The notes below the pieces were generated by a model. It was not told the origin of the DNA and did not search any database. It saw nothing but the letters and a program-made list of their open reading frames with translations. From Swaminathania salitolerans (GTDB lineage Bacteria > Pseudomonadota > Alphaproteobacteria > Acetobacterales > Acetobacteraceae): a DNA stretch of 64,000 nt. Each line of letters starts with the position of its first letter. The stretch's first letter is position 1. The position numbers and the translations under genes were made by a program. The stretch is from assembly GCF_025994315.1 (NCBI RefSeq), contig NZ_BAQE01000004.1; one strand, written 5' to 3'. Positions 42,843 to 51,221 of the stretch are shown here, piece after piece.

Positions 42843-43151
42843 GCCACTTCTTCCCGTTCAGAACCGGGTCCCAACATAGACCAGCCCCACGCGATCCCCA
42901 AATGAGCACTCTGTAACCGCCGCCACAGGCAATGCCGCGCCCGGCCCTGCGGCGTCATTCCTCCTGATCCCCCTCGATCCCTCCCCCTTGATTCCCCCCC
43001 TGATTTCCCCTTCGGCGAACCGCCTCCCTGCACGGTCGTTTACATGCGGCTATCCGTCCCGTCATACGGCTCCGTCGCAGGGAGGGGGCGAGCGCTTCGC
43101 AGTTCGAAGCCTCTTTTCTTTTCGTCAATTCCGGCAGGTGCGCATCGACCC
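42843..43151. other. 309-bp divergent intergenic region with a C-rich repeat
   Basis: No gene is seen between the PLP-enzyme and DUF2254 genes. Between about 42964 and 43011 four degenerate units of the form TGATCCCCCT / CGATCCCTCCCC / TGATTCCCCCCC / TGATTTCCCC follow each other, giving strong C/G strand asymmetry. Promoters for both genes must lie here. Confidence 0.55.
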
Positions 43152-44423
43152 ATGTCACGACTTGAATGGCTGTTCTCGAGGCTCGACCGCACCCTGAGCG
43201 TCAAGGTCTCGCTTTACGCTTTGCTCGGTGTGGCCGCCGCTTCGATCGCCTCGCTCTTTTCCCACTACGTCCATTGGGCGATGCCGTTCGACATCACCCC
43301 GTCGGCCATCGAAAGCCTGCTTGGCATCATCGCCTCGAGCATGCTGACCGTAACGACCTTTTCGGTGAATGCCCTGACCTCGGCCTATAGCTCGGCGACC
43401 TCGAACGGAACGCCCCGGGCCACGATCCTCCAGGAGCAGGACCGCCTCGTCCAGTCGGTTCTCGCAACCTTCATCGGATCGTTCCTTTTCAGCATCGTGG
43501 CGCTCATTGCCCTCAAGGTCAGCGCTTACGGACCCGAGGGGCGCGCGGTGCTGTTTCTCGTCACCATCGCGATCATCGTGCTGATCGTGCTCGCATTGAT
43601 CCGCTGGATCGGCCATCTCGCGAAGCTGGGACGGGTCGGCGACACGATCGACCGGCTGGAAAAGGCGACCAAAGGCGCCATGACAGCCTGGATGGCGCGA
43701 CCCTATCTCGGCGGAGCGCCTCTGCGCGAAGAGGTCGTACTGCCCCCCGCGACCGGGAAGATCGAGGCCGGGGACGTCGGCTATATCGCGTTCATCGATA
43801 CGGGGCACATCGCCGAGCTGTGCGAGGAAAAGGCATTCGAGGCGGTGCTTCAGGTTCTGCCGGGGGCCTTCGTCTATCGCGACAGCATTCTCCTGCGTCT
43901 GCATGGCGGCACGTCACCCCTCGATCCGACGCTTTCGAAACAGTTCCGGAACGCGTTTGTCCTGCGCACGGCACGCTCCTTCGATCAGGACCCGCGTTTC
44001 GGTCTGATCACCCTGACCGAGGTTGCCCTGCGCGCGCTCTCTCCTGCGGTGAACGACCCGGGAACGGCCATCGATGTCATCGGTCGGCAGACACGGCTCA
44101 TGACGCTGTGGTGTACGGAGCACCCCGCTCCGGCGGATACCGAGCCGCGTTATCCGCGCCTCCATGTTCCGCCTCTGGCCTGCGGCGATCTGTATGAGGA
44201 TGCCTTCAATCTGATCGGGCGGGATGGTGCAGGCCAGATCGACGTTGCCCTGCGTCTCCTCAAGGCGCTCGAAGCGCTGAGCCGTCTCGGACCGCCGACG
44301 GCCCGGGCCGCTGCGATCCGTCAGTTCCACCTCGCTTTCGCCCGGGCGGAAACGACCCTCCCCACCGAACACGAACGCGCCCGCCTTTGCGAGCTTCGCG
44401 ATCGCTTCACGGGCGCGGCCTGA
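43152..44423 (+). CDS. DUF2254 membrane protein
   Basis: A 423-residue protein with four hydrophobic helices in the first 190 residues (for example VSLYALLGVAAASIASLF and AVLFLVTIAIIVLIVLALI) and a soluble C-terminal domain. Segments such as SMLTVTTFSVNALTSAYSSATSNGTPRA, TGKIEAGDVGYIAFID and RALSPAVNDPGTAIDVI are characteristic of DUF2254. The family is inner-membrane and of unknown function. The ATG at 43152 is preferred over an earlier in-frame one at 43044 because the family starts near it; its ribosome site is weak. Confidence 0.9.
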   Translation: MSRLEWLFSRLDRTLSVKVSLYALLGVAAASIASLFSHYVHWAMPFDITPSAIESLLGIIASSMLTVTTFSVNALTSAYSSATSNGTPRATILQEQDRLVQSVLATFIGSFLFSIVALIALKVSAYGPEGRAVLFLVTIAIIVLIVLALIRWIGHLAKLGRVGDTIDRLEKATKGAMTAWMARPYLGGAPLREEVVLPPATGKIEAGDVGYIAFIDTGHIAELCEEKAFEAVLQVLPGAFVYRDSILLRLHGGTSPLDPTLSKQFRNAFVLRTARSFDQDPRFGLITLTEVALRALSPAVNDPGTAIDVIGRQTRLMTLWCTEHPAPADTEPRYPRLHVPPLACGDLYEDAFNLIGRDGAGQIDVALRLLKALEALSRLGPPTARAAAIRQFHLAFARAETTLPTEHERARLCELRDRFTGAA

Positions 44424-44470
44424 CATTCCTCAGAAAAGGAACGGCCGGAAAGGAAAAGGCCGCCAGAAAA

Positions 44471-44498
44471 AGTCCGGGAGAAAAAGACCGGGAGAAAA
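44471..44498. repeat. Two-copy 14-bp tandem repeat, 3' of the DUF2254 gene
   Basis: AGTCCGGGAGAAAA and AGACCGGGAGAAAA are adjacent, with further related A-rich pieces on both sides. Another short array, GATCCGGGGAG twice, lies at about 44598-44620, against the end of the Hint protein gene. Confidence 0.7.
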
Positions 44499-44510
44499 GG
44501 CCAGAAAAGG

Positions 44511-44545
44511 CACCCGGGGGAGGCAGTGGAAGCCCACCCCGGGTG
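44511..44545. terminator. 9-bp perfect inverted repeat between convergent genes
   Basis: CACCCGGGG (44511-44519) pairs with CCCCGGGTG (44537-44545) across a 17-base loop. There is no T tract; it is a possible bidirectional terminator. Confidence 0.45.
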
Positions 44546-44620
44546 GTCCCGCGCCGGATGGGCACCACGGGGGAGCCCTCCCTGCCCCCTCCCGGAAAGA
44601 TCCGGGGAGATCCGGGGAGA

Positions 44621-47600
44621 TCAGGCCGATCTGCGCAGGACGTCCTCGGCCGGATCGACCGCATAGACCGCGCTTCCGACCAGCGCGATGCCCAGCAGCC
44701 CCTCGCTTCGTGCAAGGTTCGGATCGAGCGGTATCAGGGCGTGGCCATCGGTCCAGCGGCTGTCGCCGCCTTCCAGCCCATGCCACCCCGCAAGAGCGGG
44801 TTCGCGGAGATGCGTCTCCACCAGGGCCGTCATCTCTCCCGCATAATGGGTGATCTGTCCGATCCTGACGCCAAGCGCACGGCGGTCATCCACGAACGGC
44901 CCGATGAGATCGCATGGCCGCCCCGCATGCGAGACGATCCAGAGCTTTCCGGTGCCCGCCGGGAGACGATAGAGATGGATATCGCCCACACGGCGCAGAA
45001 GCGGAAGCTCGGTACCCGCCCCGGTGACGAGACGCAGCCCGGGATCTTCTGTCAGGGTAGGCGCGCTGGGCGCGCAGGGAAGCCCCGCCATGTCCTCCGC
45101 ACGGGTCTGGAGTGCCCTGAAGATCGGCTCGACGAAGTGCCGCCCGGTTTCCAGAGGCGCTGCGGCGTCGTGCTCCCAGGAGGACAGTCTCATGCGGATC
45201 ACGCCATCCGCTCCGGTCTGCCGGTCGAAAACCCCGCTATTTCCCGTATCCAGATAGCTCTCGGTCTCGAGATCGTTGGCAAAGATCACGGAATGACGAT
45301 CCAGCCCGATATGATGATAGCTATAGGCCGTCATCTCCTCGTCATACCGGATGGACCGGCCGTTCACGAGCATTCTCACGGGAACGAAGCGCCCGTCGAC
45401 GAGGAAGCAATGCTCAGCGGTCACGAGCAGATCGCTGGATGGCCGCCCTTCCCCGAAGGCGTCGGCATGAATACGTACGGGGAGCCCGGACTGATCGAGA
45501 GGCAGATTCGGTTTCGCCCGGGTTTCCTTGCTGCCGATCCATGTCACGGGTCGATAGGTCACGCCCTCCTTCTCGCGACAGGCGATCATGTCACCGACCG
45601 AAAGCGTCTCGACCGCTCTGGCACCGGACACGGTCCTGATCATGGCCCCGGTGACGAAACAGGTCTCGACCGGTGTCCTGTTGACATAGAGCACGGCACC
45701 CTCGGCGAGAGATGGCGTCGTGACCTCGGCACCCGGGGCGATATACATGATACCGCCTTTGCCGACCGAGGGGTTCACGGCCGTGGCATCCTGATGCACC
45801 ACGACCCAGTCATCGCCATAGCCGCTGTTGTACCAGACATCGTCGACGGATCGCGCACCCGGCAGGACATGTGTCGGGACGGAATTGAAGGCGTTGGCGC
45901 TGGTCGTGCCGCCGCCATAAACGACGACGCCCCCGTCGCGGATATAGGAGTCCGTGAGCGTACCACCATAGGAGACATGGATACCGACGCCATATCCCGA
46001 CAGGCCCGATGCCACGGCATCGCTCATGACGTAGAGCACCGCTCCGTTGGCGAGGGCTACCGGCGACTGCACGGTGGCGCCGTTGCTCTGATAGACGGTG
46101 GCGCCATTGACGAAGACGGCCGACCAGACCCCTGCGAGCGTCGTTCCGCTCGACGGAGGCAGAGCGGGCGGGATCGTGACGGCTCCGCCATAAGGCGAAC
46201 GGCTCTCGAGATAGCCCGACGATCCGACGACCACGTCGCCCACGATCCTGACACCGCTCTGGACGTTCATCAACGCGCCGTTGCCGACCGTGATCTCCTG
46301 CAGATAGGCGCCGGACAGCACGTTGATGCCGTCATCGCCATAGCCGCTGTTGTACCAGACATCCTTGACCGAAGACGCGCCGGAATAGAAGTTTGTCGGG
46401 ATCGAATTGAACTGGTTCTCTCTGGTTACGCCGCCGGAGAACACGTTGACGCCGCCATCGTAGATATAGCAGTTCTCGAGCGTTCCTCCCGCAGAGACGA
46501 AGACGGCAGCCCCATAGCCCGACATACCGGATGCAACCGCGCCGCTCATGACATGGAGCGCCGCGCCGTTTCCGAGCGTGGCAGGCCACTGGAGGGTGAG
46601 TCCGTTGCTCTGGAAGACGGTCGCCCCACCGGAATTCACCGCAGACCAGGTGCCGTAGAGCACATTGACGGTTTCGTACGCGCTGCCAGCCAGAGACATG
46701 CCCGAGTAATACCGGGTCGCCGACTGGACATTGCCGCCCGAGACGGCTGCAAAGCCGACGACCGTGCCGGAAACGAAAACGGCGGAGCCTCCGCTTGCCA
46801 CGGCGATATCCTGACCGCTCCCTCCACCCTGGACCTGGAGATAGCCGCCGGAAAGCACCTGGGCGCCCTGGACCGACGCCCCGTTGGTAAAGGTCGCCCA
46901 GTTATTGTCATATCCGCTGTTGAACCATGTATCGTCGAAAGAACGGGCACCGCTCGCATAGGTCGTCTCGGTCGAGTTCAGCGCATTGTCCCGGGTCAGC
47001 CCTCCGGAATAGACCGCAATCGCCCCGTTATTGATCTCGGATTCGAGCAGCGTTCCTCCGGAGCTGACATGGATCGCGACATTCTGACCCGTGAGCCCGG
47101 AGACGACCGCACCGCTCTGCACGATCAGCGAGGCGCCGTTCCCCATGGCCACCGGCCAGCGAACCGTGGTGCCGTTATTCTGGTAGACGGTCTCTCCGCT
47201 GAGGACGACAGCCGACCACGACCCGTTGAGAACCGTGACATTGTCATAGGTGCTGTGGGTGAGCGTCATACCCGAATAGAACGCATTGCCCGACTGGACA
47301 TATCCGCCTCCGGTCGCCGTGAAGCCGGTCACGGAATTGGGCTGGAAAACAGCCGAGCCGTGATCGGCAATCATGAGATCGCGCCCGCTTCCCCCGTTCT
47401 GGACCTGGAGATAGCCACCGGAGAGCACCTGGGCGCCCTGGACCGAGGCCCCGTTGGTAAAGATCGCCCAGTTATTGTCGTATCCGCTATTGAACCAGAC
47501 ATCGTCGAGAGAACGGGCCCCGGACGCATAGTTGGTTTCGGTCGAGTTCAGGGCATTGCCCCGGGTCGTACCGCCAGCATAAACCGCGATCGCCCCGTTA

Positions 47601-48952
47601 TCGATCTTCGAATCGCTCAGCGTGCCGCCATTCTGGACATGGATCGCAACACCGGTCCCCACGATGCCGGAAGCCACCGCGCCGCTCTGCACCAGCAGAG
47701 AGGCTCCGTTGCCGAGTGCAACGGGCCACTGGAGGGAAACCGCCCCGCTCTGGAAGACGGTCGCGCCGCTGAGAGAAACGGCCGACCAGGTACCGTAGAG
47801 AATATTGACGTTGTTCTGCGGCACCTGCTCCAGGGTCATCCCGGAGTAATAGGCATTGCCCGACTGGACATTACCGCCATCGATCGCCTTGAATCCCGTG
47901 ACCGTTCCGGAAACGAAGACGGCCGAGCCGCCTCCTGCCACGATGATGTCCGTACCCCGACCGCCATTCTGGACCTGAAGATAGCCGCCGGACGAAACCT
48001 GTGCACCGGTGACCGTCGCACCATTGGCAAAGGTCGCCCAGTTATTGTCATATCCGCTGTTGAACCAGGTATCGTCGAGAGAACGGGCCCCGGACGCATA
48101 ATTGGTCTCGGTCGAATTCAGGGCGTTGTCCCGGGTCACGCCGCCTGAAAGAACAACGATCGCCCCGTTATTGATTTCCGAGGCGAGCAGCGTGCCGCCG
48201 TCTCGCACCTGTATCGAGACATTCGTTCCGACCATTCCGGACGCGACTGCGCCGCTCTCGACGATCAGCGCCGCTCCGTTGCCGAGAATGGCAGGCCAGG
48301 CGACGGTCGTCCCGTTGCTCGAATAGACGGTTGCCCCGCTGAGCGCGACTGCGCTCCAGGTTCCGTTCAGTACGGGAACCGTATCGTAGAACGCCCCGCC
48401 GATGACCAGACCGGAATGAAAGCTGTTGCCCGACTGGACGTATCCGCCGCCGGTGGCGGTAAATCCGTTGACCGTGCCGGAAACGAAAACGGCCGAGCCG
48501 CCACCCGATACAGTGATATCGGCACCCGCCGCGCCATTCTGGACCTGAAGATAGCCCCCGGACGAGACGGTCGCGCCTGTGACCGTGGCGCCGTTGGCAA
48601 AGATGGCCCAGTTATTGTCGTATCCGCTGTTGAACCAGGTATCCTCGAGCGACCGCGCACCCGAGGCATAGACCGTCTCGGTGGAGTTCAGCCGATTGCT
48701 CTGGGTCACGCCGCCAGAGGACACCACGATTCCGGCATTGGCGATGTCCGAATCGACCAGTGCGCCGCCAGAGAGCACGTGTATGACCGCATTCGAGCCG
48801 GTGAGCCCCGAAACCGTGGCCCCGCTCTGCACGATCAGGGTCGCGCCATTGGCGAGCGTCGCGGGCGCCTTTCTGGCAACACCATTGCTCAGATAGATCG
48901 TCGTGCCCTTTTCGTTATAGGCAGACCAGGTACCACTGAGAACAGAGATCAT
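44621..48952 (-). CDS. Giant AIDA-like repeat protein with C-terminal Hint (Hedgehog/intein) domain
   Basis: A 1443-residue protein. From residue 7 to 1097 it consists of six strand-loop-strand repeats of the autotransporter-passenger (AIDA) kind: four of exactly 190 residues, then 174 and 157. Landmarks in each are G-T-W-S-A-V at the start and NGATL, SGARSLDDTWFNSGYDNNW and SGGYLQVQNG further on. At Cys1098 a Hint_2-type domain begins (CFVTGAMIRT), with LVTAEHCFLVDG as block B and YHHIGLDRHSVIFANDLETESYLDTG as block F. It probably cleaves at Cys1098. There is no signal peptide and no beta-barrel translocator. ATG 48952 follows GAGAAG. Confidence 0.85.
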   Translation of the reverse strand: MISVLSGTWSAYNEKGTTIYLSNGVARKAPATLANGATLIVQSGATVSGLTGSNAVIHVLSGGALVDSDIANAGIVVSSGGVTQSNRLNSTETVYASGARSLEDTWFNSGYDNNWAIFANGATVTGATVSSGGYLQVQNGAAGADITVSGGGSAVFVSGTVNGFTATGGGYVQSGNSFHSGLVIGGAFYDTVPVLNGTWSAVALSGATVYSSNGTTVAWPAILGNGAALIVESGAVASGMVGTNVSIQVRDGGTLLASEINNGAIVVLSGGVTRDNALNSTETNYASGARSLDDTWFNSGYDNNWATFANGATVTGAQVSSGGYLQVQNGGRGTDIIVAGGGSAVFVSGTVTGFKAIDGGNVQSGNAYYSGMTLEQVPQNNVNILYGTWSAVSLSGATVFQSGAVSLQWPVALGNGASLLVQSGAVASGIVGTGVAIHVQNGGTLSDSKIDNGAIAVYAGGTTRGNALNSTETNYASGARSLDDVWFNSGYDNNWAIFTNGASVQGAQVLSGGYLQVQNGGSGRDLMIADHGSAVFQPNSVTGFTATGGGYVQSGNAFYSGMTLTHSTYDNVTVLNGSWSAVVLSGETVYQNNGTTVRWPVAMGNGASLIVQSGAVVSGLTGQNVAIHVSSGGTLLESEINNGAIAVYSGGLTRDNALNSTETTYASGARSFDDTWFNSGYDNNWATFTNGASVQGAQVLSGGYLQVQGGGSGQDIAVASGGSAVFVSGTVVGFAAVSGGNVQSATRYYSGMSLAGSAYETVNVLYGTWSAVNSGGATVFQSNGLTLQWPATLGNGAALHVMSGAVASGMSGYGAAVFVSAGGTLENCYIYDGGVNVFSGGVTRENQFNSIPTNFYSGASSVKDVWYNSGYGDDGINVLSGAYLQEITVGNGALMNVQSGVRIVGDVVVGSSGYLESRSPYGGAVTIPPALPPSSGTTLAGVWSAVFVNGATVYQSNGATVQSPVALANGAVLYVMSDAVASGLSGYGVGIHVSYGGTLTDSYIRDGGVVVYGGGTTSANAFNSVPTHVLPGARSVDDVWYNSGYGDDWVVVHQDATAVNPSVGKGGIMYIAPGAEVTTPSLAEGAVLYVNRTPVETCFVTGAMIRTVSGARAVETLSVGDMIACREKEGVTYRPVTWIGSKETRAKPNLPLDQSGLPVRIHADAFGEGRPSSDLLVTAEHCFLVDGRFVPVRMLVNGRSIRYDEEMTAYSYHHIGLDRHSVIFANDLETESYLDTGNSGVFDRQTGADGVIRMRLSSWEHDAAAPLETGRHFVEPIFRALQTRAEDMAGLPCAPSAPTLTEDPGLRLVTGAGTELPLLRRVGDIHLYRLPAGTGKLWIVSHAGRPCDLIGPFVDDRRALGVRIGQITHYAGEMTALVETHLREPALAGWHGLEGGDSRWTDGHALIPLDPNLARSEGLLGIALVGSAVYAVDPAEDVLRRSA
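45662..48934 (-). repeat. Six in-frame coding repeats (4 x 570 bp, 522 bp, 471 bp)
   Basis: Unit borders, counted from the Gly of the GTWSA motif, are 48934-48365, 48364-47795, 47794-47225, 47224-46655, 46654-46133 and 46132-45662. The first four are all exactly 190 codons and closely alike; the last two share a different second half (YNSGYGDD in place of FNSGYDNNW) and are shorter. The last base abuts the codon of the Hint Cys. Confidence 0.95.
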
Positions 48953-49674
48953 GTGCTTCTCATCAATCTGGGACGGTTTCGGGAATCGAAGACGTCGGAC
49001 GACACGAGATACGAAGACCATCGTATCCCTGATGGAGGATGCCTATATTCTCATGTTTTCATTGATCAATAATTGTATTTATAACGTTCTTTCCCGTGCA
49101 AGAATGCTCTATATAACTACAAAGTCGAAAATCCATCTTCGAATAGCGCCGCATAATCAGTTCTGCTTCGCAATTCGTTAACACTATATTAACGATCAGT
49201 ACGGACACGAATCTATATTCGTTGTTTATTCCGTCATCGGAAAATATAATCATTTATGACGATTCTGGAACGGTTTGTGCCTATAGTTCAGGTTGAAAAG
49301 TTTCCTCTATTTGTATTTTCAAAATAATGCATTTAATATTTTATAGTTTTAAAAACACATCCTGATACGCCAACAGACCCGCCCCGATATGTGTTCCTCC
49401 GACAAAAACGCCCGGGAAACACGTCCAGGAAACACGCCCGAACGGAATCGACGACAGAGAAAGGGAGAGGGAGAGGGAGGGTATCTTCGAGCGTTCCGCA
49501 TCGAACGCGGTGTCCGGACTTGTCCGACGCAGGCCCGTAGGCAGCAAAAACCCCGGACACGCAGCGCGCATCCGGGGCCGGGCCCCTCCGGAGAGGGGCA
49601 GGCTCGGGCGGGAGAACACTCCCCCGCCCGAACGGGTCTATCGGACCGCCGATCGGACTCCGATGGCGCGTGCC
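48953..49674. other. 722-bp intergenic region with an AT-rich left half
   Basis: No gene is supported. About 49030-49360 is very AT-rich compared with the rest of the window and should hold the promoter of the giant repeat protein. Right of it lies a purine tract with GGGAGA three times (49463-49480), the ilvC terminator, and a second stem GCCCCTC-CGGA-GAGGGGC at 49582-49599. Confidence 0.65.
49546..49577 (-). terminator. Rho-independent terminator of the ilv operon
   Basis: On the minus strand CCCCGGA and TCCGGGG (49571-49577 with 49551-49557) form a stem followed at once by TTTTT (49550-49546). It lies about 100 bases after the ilvC stop. Confidence 0.85.
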
Positions 49675-50694
49675 TCAGTTCCTGGCCTTGTCCACCAGCT
49701 TGCCCTTGGCGATCCAGGGCATCATCTCACGCAGCTTCGCACCGGTCTTCTCGATCTGGTGCGCGTCGTTGCGGGCACGGATGGCCTTGAAGCCAACGCC
49801 GCCGGACTGGTTTTCGAGAATGAAGTTACGCACGAAAGTGCCGTCCTGGATATCGGTCAGAACGCGCTTCATCTCGGCCTTGGTTTCAGCCGTCACGATA
49901 CGCGGGCCGGTGACATACTCGCCATACTCGGCCGTGTTCGAGATCGAGTAGTTCATGTTCGCAATGCCGCCTTCATAGATCAGATCCACGATCAGCTTCA
50001 TTTCATGCAGGCACTCGAAATAGGCCATTTCGGGAGCGTAGCCGCCCTCGACCAGCGTCTCGAATCCGGCGCGGATCAGCTCGACCAGACCGCCGCACAG
50101 CACGGCCTGCTCACCGAACAGATCGGTTTCGACCTCTTCCTTGAAGCTGGTCTCGATAATGCCGGCGCGGCCGCCACCATTGGCCGAGGCATAGGACAGG
50201 GCGATTTCGAGCGCCTGACCCGTTGCGTTCTGGGCAACGGCCACGAGCGACGGCACGCCGCCGCCCTTCTGGTATTCCGAACGCACCGTGTGGCCGGGGC
50301 CCTTGGGTGCCACGAGGAACACGTCCAGATCGGGACGGGCTTCGATGATGCGGAAATGGATCGACAGACCATGCGCGAAGACGAGCGCTGCGCCGTGCTT
50401 CAGGTTCTTCTCGAGCGATTCCTTGTAGAGTGCGCCCTGGCCTTCGTCAGGCGTCAGAACCATCACGACATCGGCCCAGGCAGCGGCATCGGCAGGAGTC
50501 ATGACCTTGAAGCCGGCACCTTCTGCCTTGGCAACGGCCGAGGATTCGGGACGCAGGCCGATGACCATGTCGGTCACGCCGCTGTCCTTCAGGTTGTTGG
50601 CATGGGCGTGACCCTGGCTGCCATAGCCGATGATGGCGACCTTCTTGCCCTTGATCAGGCCCAGATCACAGTCACGATCGTAATAGACGCGCAT
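49675..50694 (-). CDS. ilvC: Ketol-acid reductoisomerase (class I)
   Basis: A 339-residue short-form KARI. The Rossmann motif VAIIGYGSQGHAHANNLKDSG is at residues 19-39, DVVMVLTPDEGQ follows, VFLVAPKGPGHTVR lies in the domain link, and the knotted C-terminal domain has ETDLFGEQAVLCGG and the metal-site Glu in the AYFECLHEMKLIVDLIYEGG segment. It converts acetolactate to dihydroxy-isovalerate with NADPH. Its ATG shares one base with the ilvH stop; last gene of the miaA-ilvB-ilvH-ilvC series. Confidence 0.97.
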   Translation of the reverse strand: MRVYYDRDCDLGLIKGKKVAIIGYGSQGHAHANNLKDSGVTDMVIGLRPESSAVAKAEGAGFKVMTPADAAAWADVVMVLTPDEGQGALYKESLEKNLKHGAALVFAHGLSIHFRIIEARPDLDVFLVAPKGPGHTVRSEYQKGGGVPSLVAVAQNATGQALEIALSYASANGGGRAGIIETSFKEEVETDLFGEQAVLCGGLVELIRAGFETLVEGGYAPEMAYFECLHEMKLIVDLIYEGGIANMNYSISNTAEYGEYVTGPRIVTAETKAEMKRVLTDIQDGTFVRNFILENQSGGVGFKAIRARNDAHQIEKTGAKLREMMPWIAKGKLVDKARN

Positions 50695-51221
50695 CAGAAA
50701 GACTCCTCGATGGATTGAAAGACGTCAGAACCACGCCCGATGGCGGCAATTCCCGTCCGGGACACTTCCGCAAGACCGAGCGGTTGCATCAGTTCGACGA
50801 AAGCGTCGATCTTCTCGGCGCTTCCCGTCAGTTCGAAAACGAAAGACCCTGCCGAGGTATCGACAGGATGGGCACGAAACGCCTGTGCGATACGCATCCC
50901 CTCGGTGCGCATCTCGCCCTTGCTCACCACCTTGATCAGGGCGAGCTCGCGCGCCACATGCGGGCCGCATTCCGTCAGATCCCTCACGCCATGCACGGGG
51001 ATGAGCCGGTCGAGCTGCGCCTTGATCTGGGTGATCACCATCTCGGTGCCCGAGGTCACGATGGTGATGCGCGACAGGTTGCGCGCGGCATCGATGGCCG
51101 AGACGGTGAGGCTCTCGATATTGTAGCCACGGCCCGAAAACAGACCGACGACACGGGCCAGGGCGCCGCTTTCGTTTTCGATCAGAACCGCGATAACGGC
51201 TCTCTGGATATCCTGTGCCAT
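50694..51221 (-). CDS. ilvH: Acetolactate synthase small (regulatory) subunit
   Basis: A 175-residue regulatory subunit with the N-terminal ACT domain (VLIENESGALARVVGLFSGRGYNIESLTVS), which binds valine for feedback inhibition, and the C-terminal part ending in LGLAEVSRTGIAAIGRG. One-base stop/start overlaps (TGATG) join it to ilvB before and ilvC after, so subunit synthesis is coupled. Confidence 0.96.
   Translation of the reverse strand: MAQDIQRAVIAVLIENESGALARVVGLFSGRGYNIESLTVSAIDAARNLSRITIVTSGTEMVITQIKAQLDRLIPVHGVRDLTECGPHVARELALIKVVSKGEMRTEGMRIAQAFRAHPVDTSAGSFVFELTGSAEKIDAFVELMQPLGLAEVSRTGIAAIGRGSDVFQSIEESF

Noticed and set aside
44387..48148. 1253-codon open frame on the plus strand
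   Set aside because: It is antisense to the repeat/Hint protein; its apparent internal repeats merely mirror the 570-bp repeats of the real gene.
44621..48952. Classical type V autotransporter
   Set aside because: Although the repeats are of passenger type, there is no signal peptide and the C-terminus is a Hint domain, not a beta-barrel.
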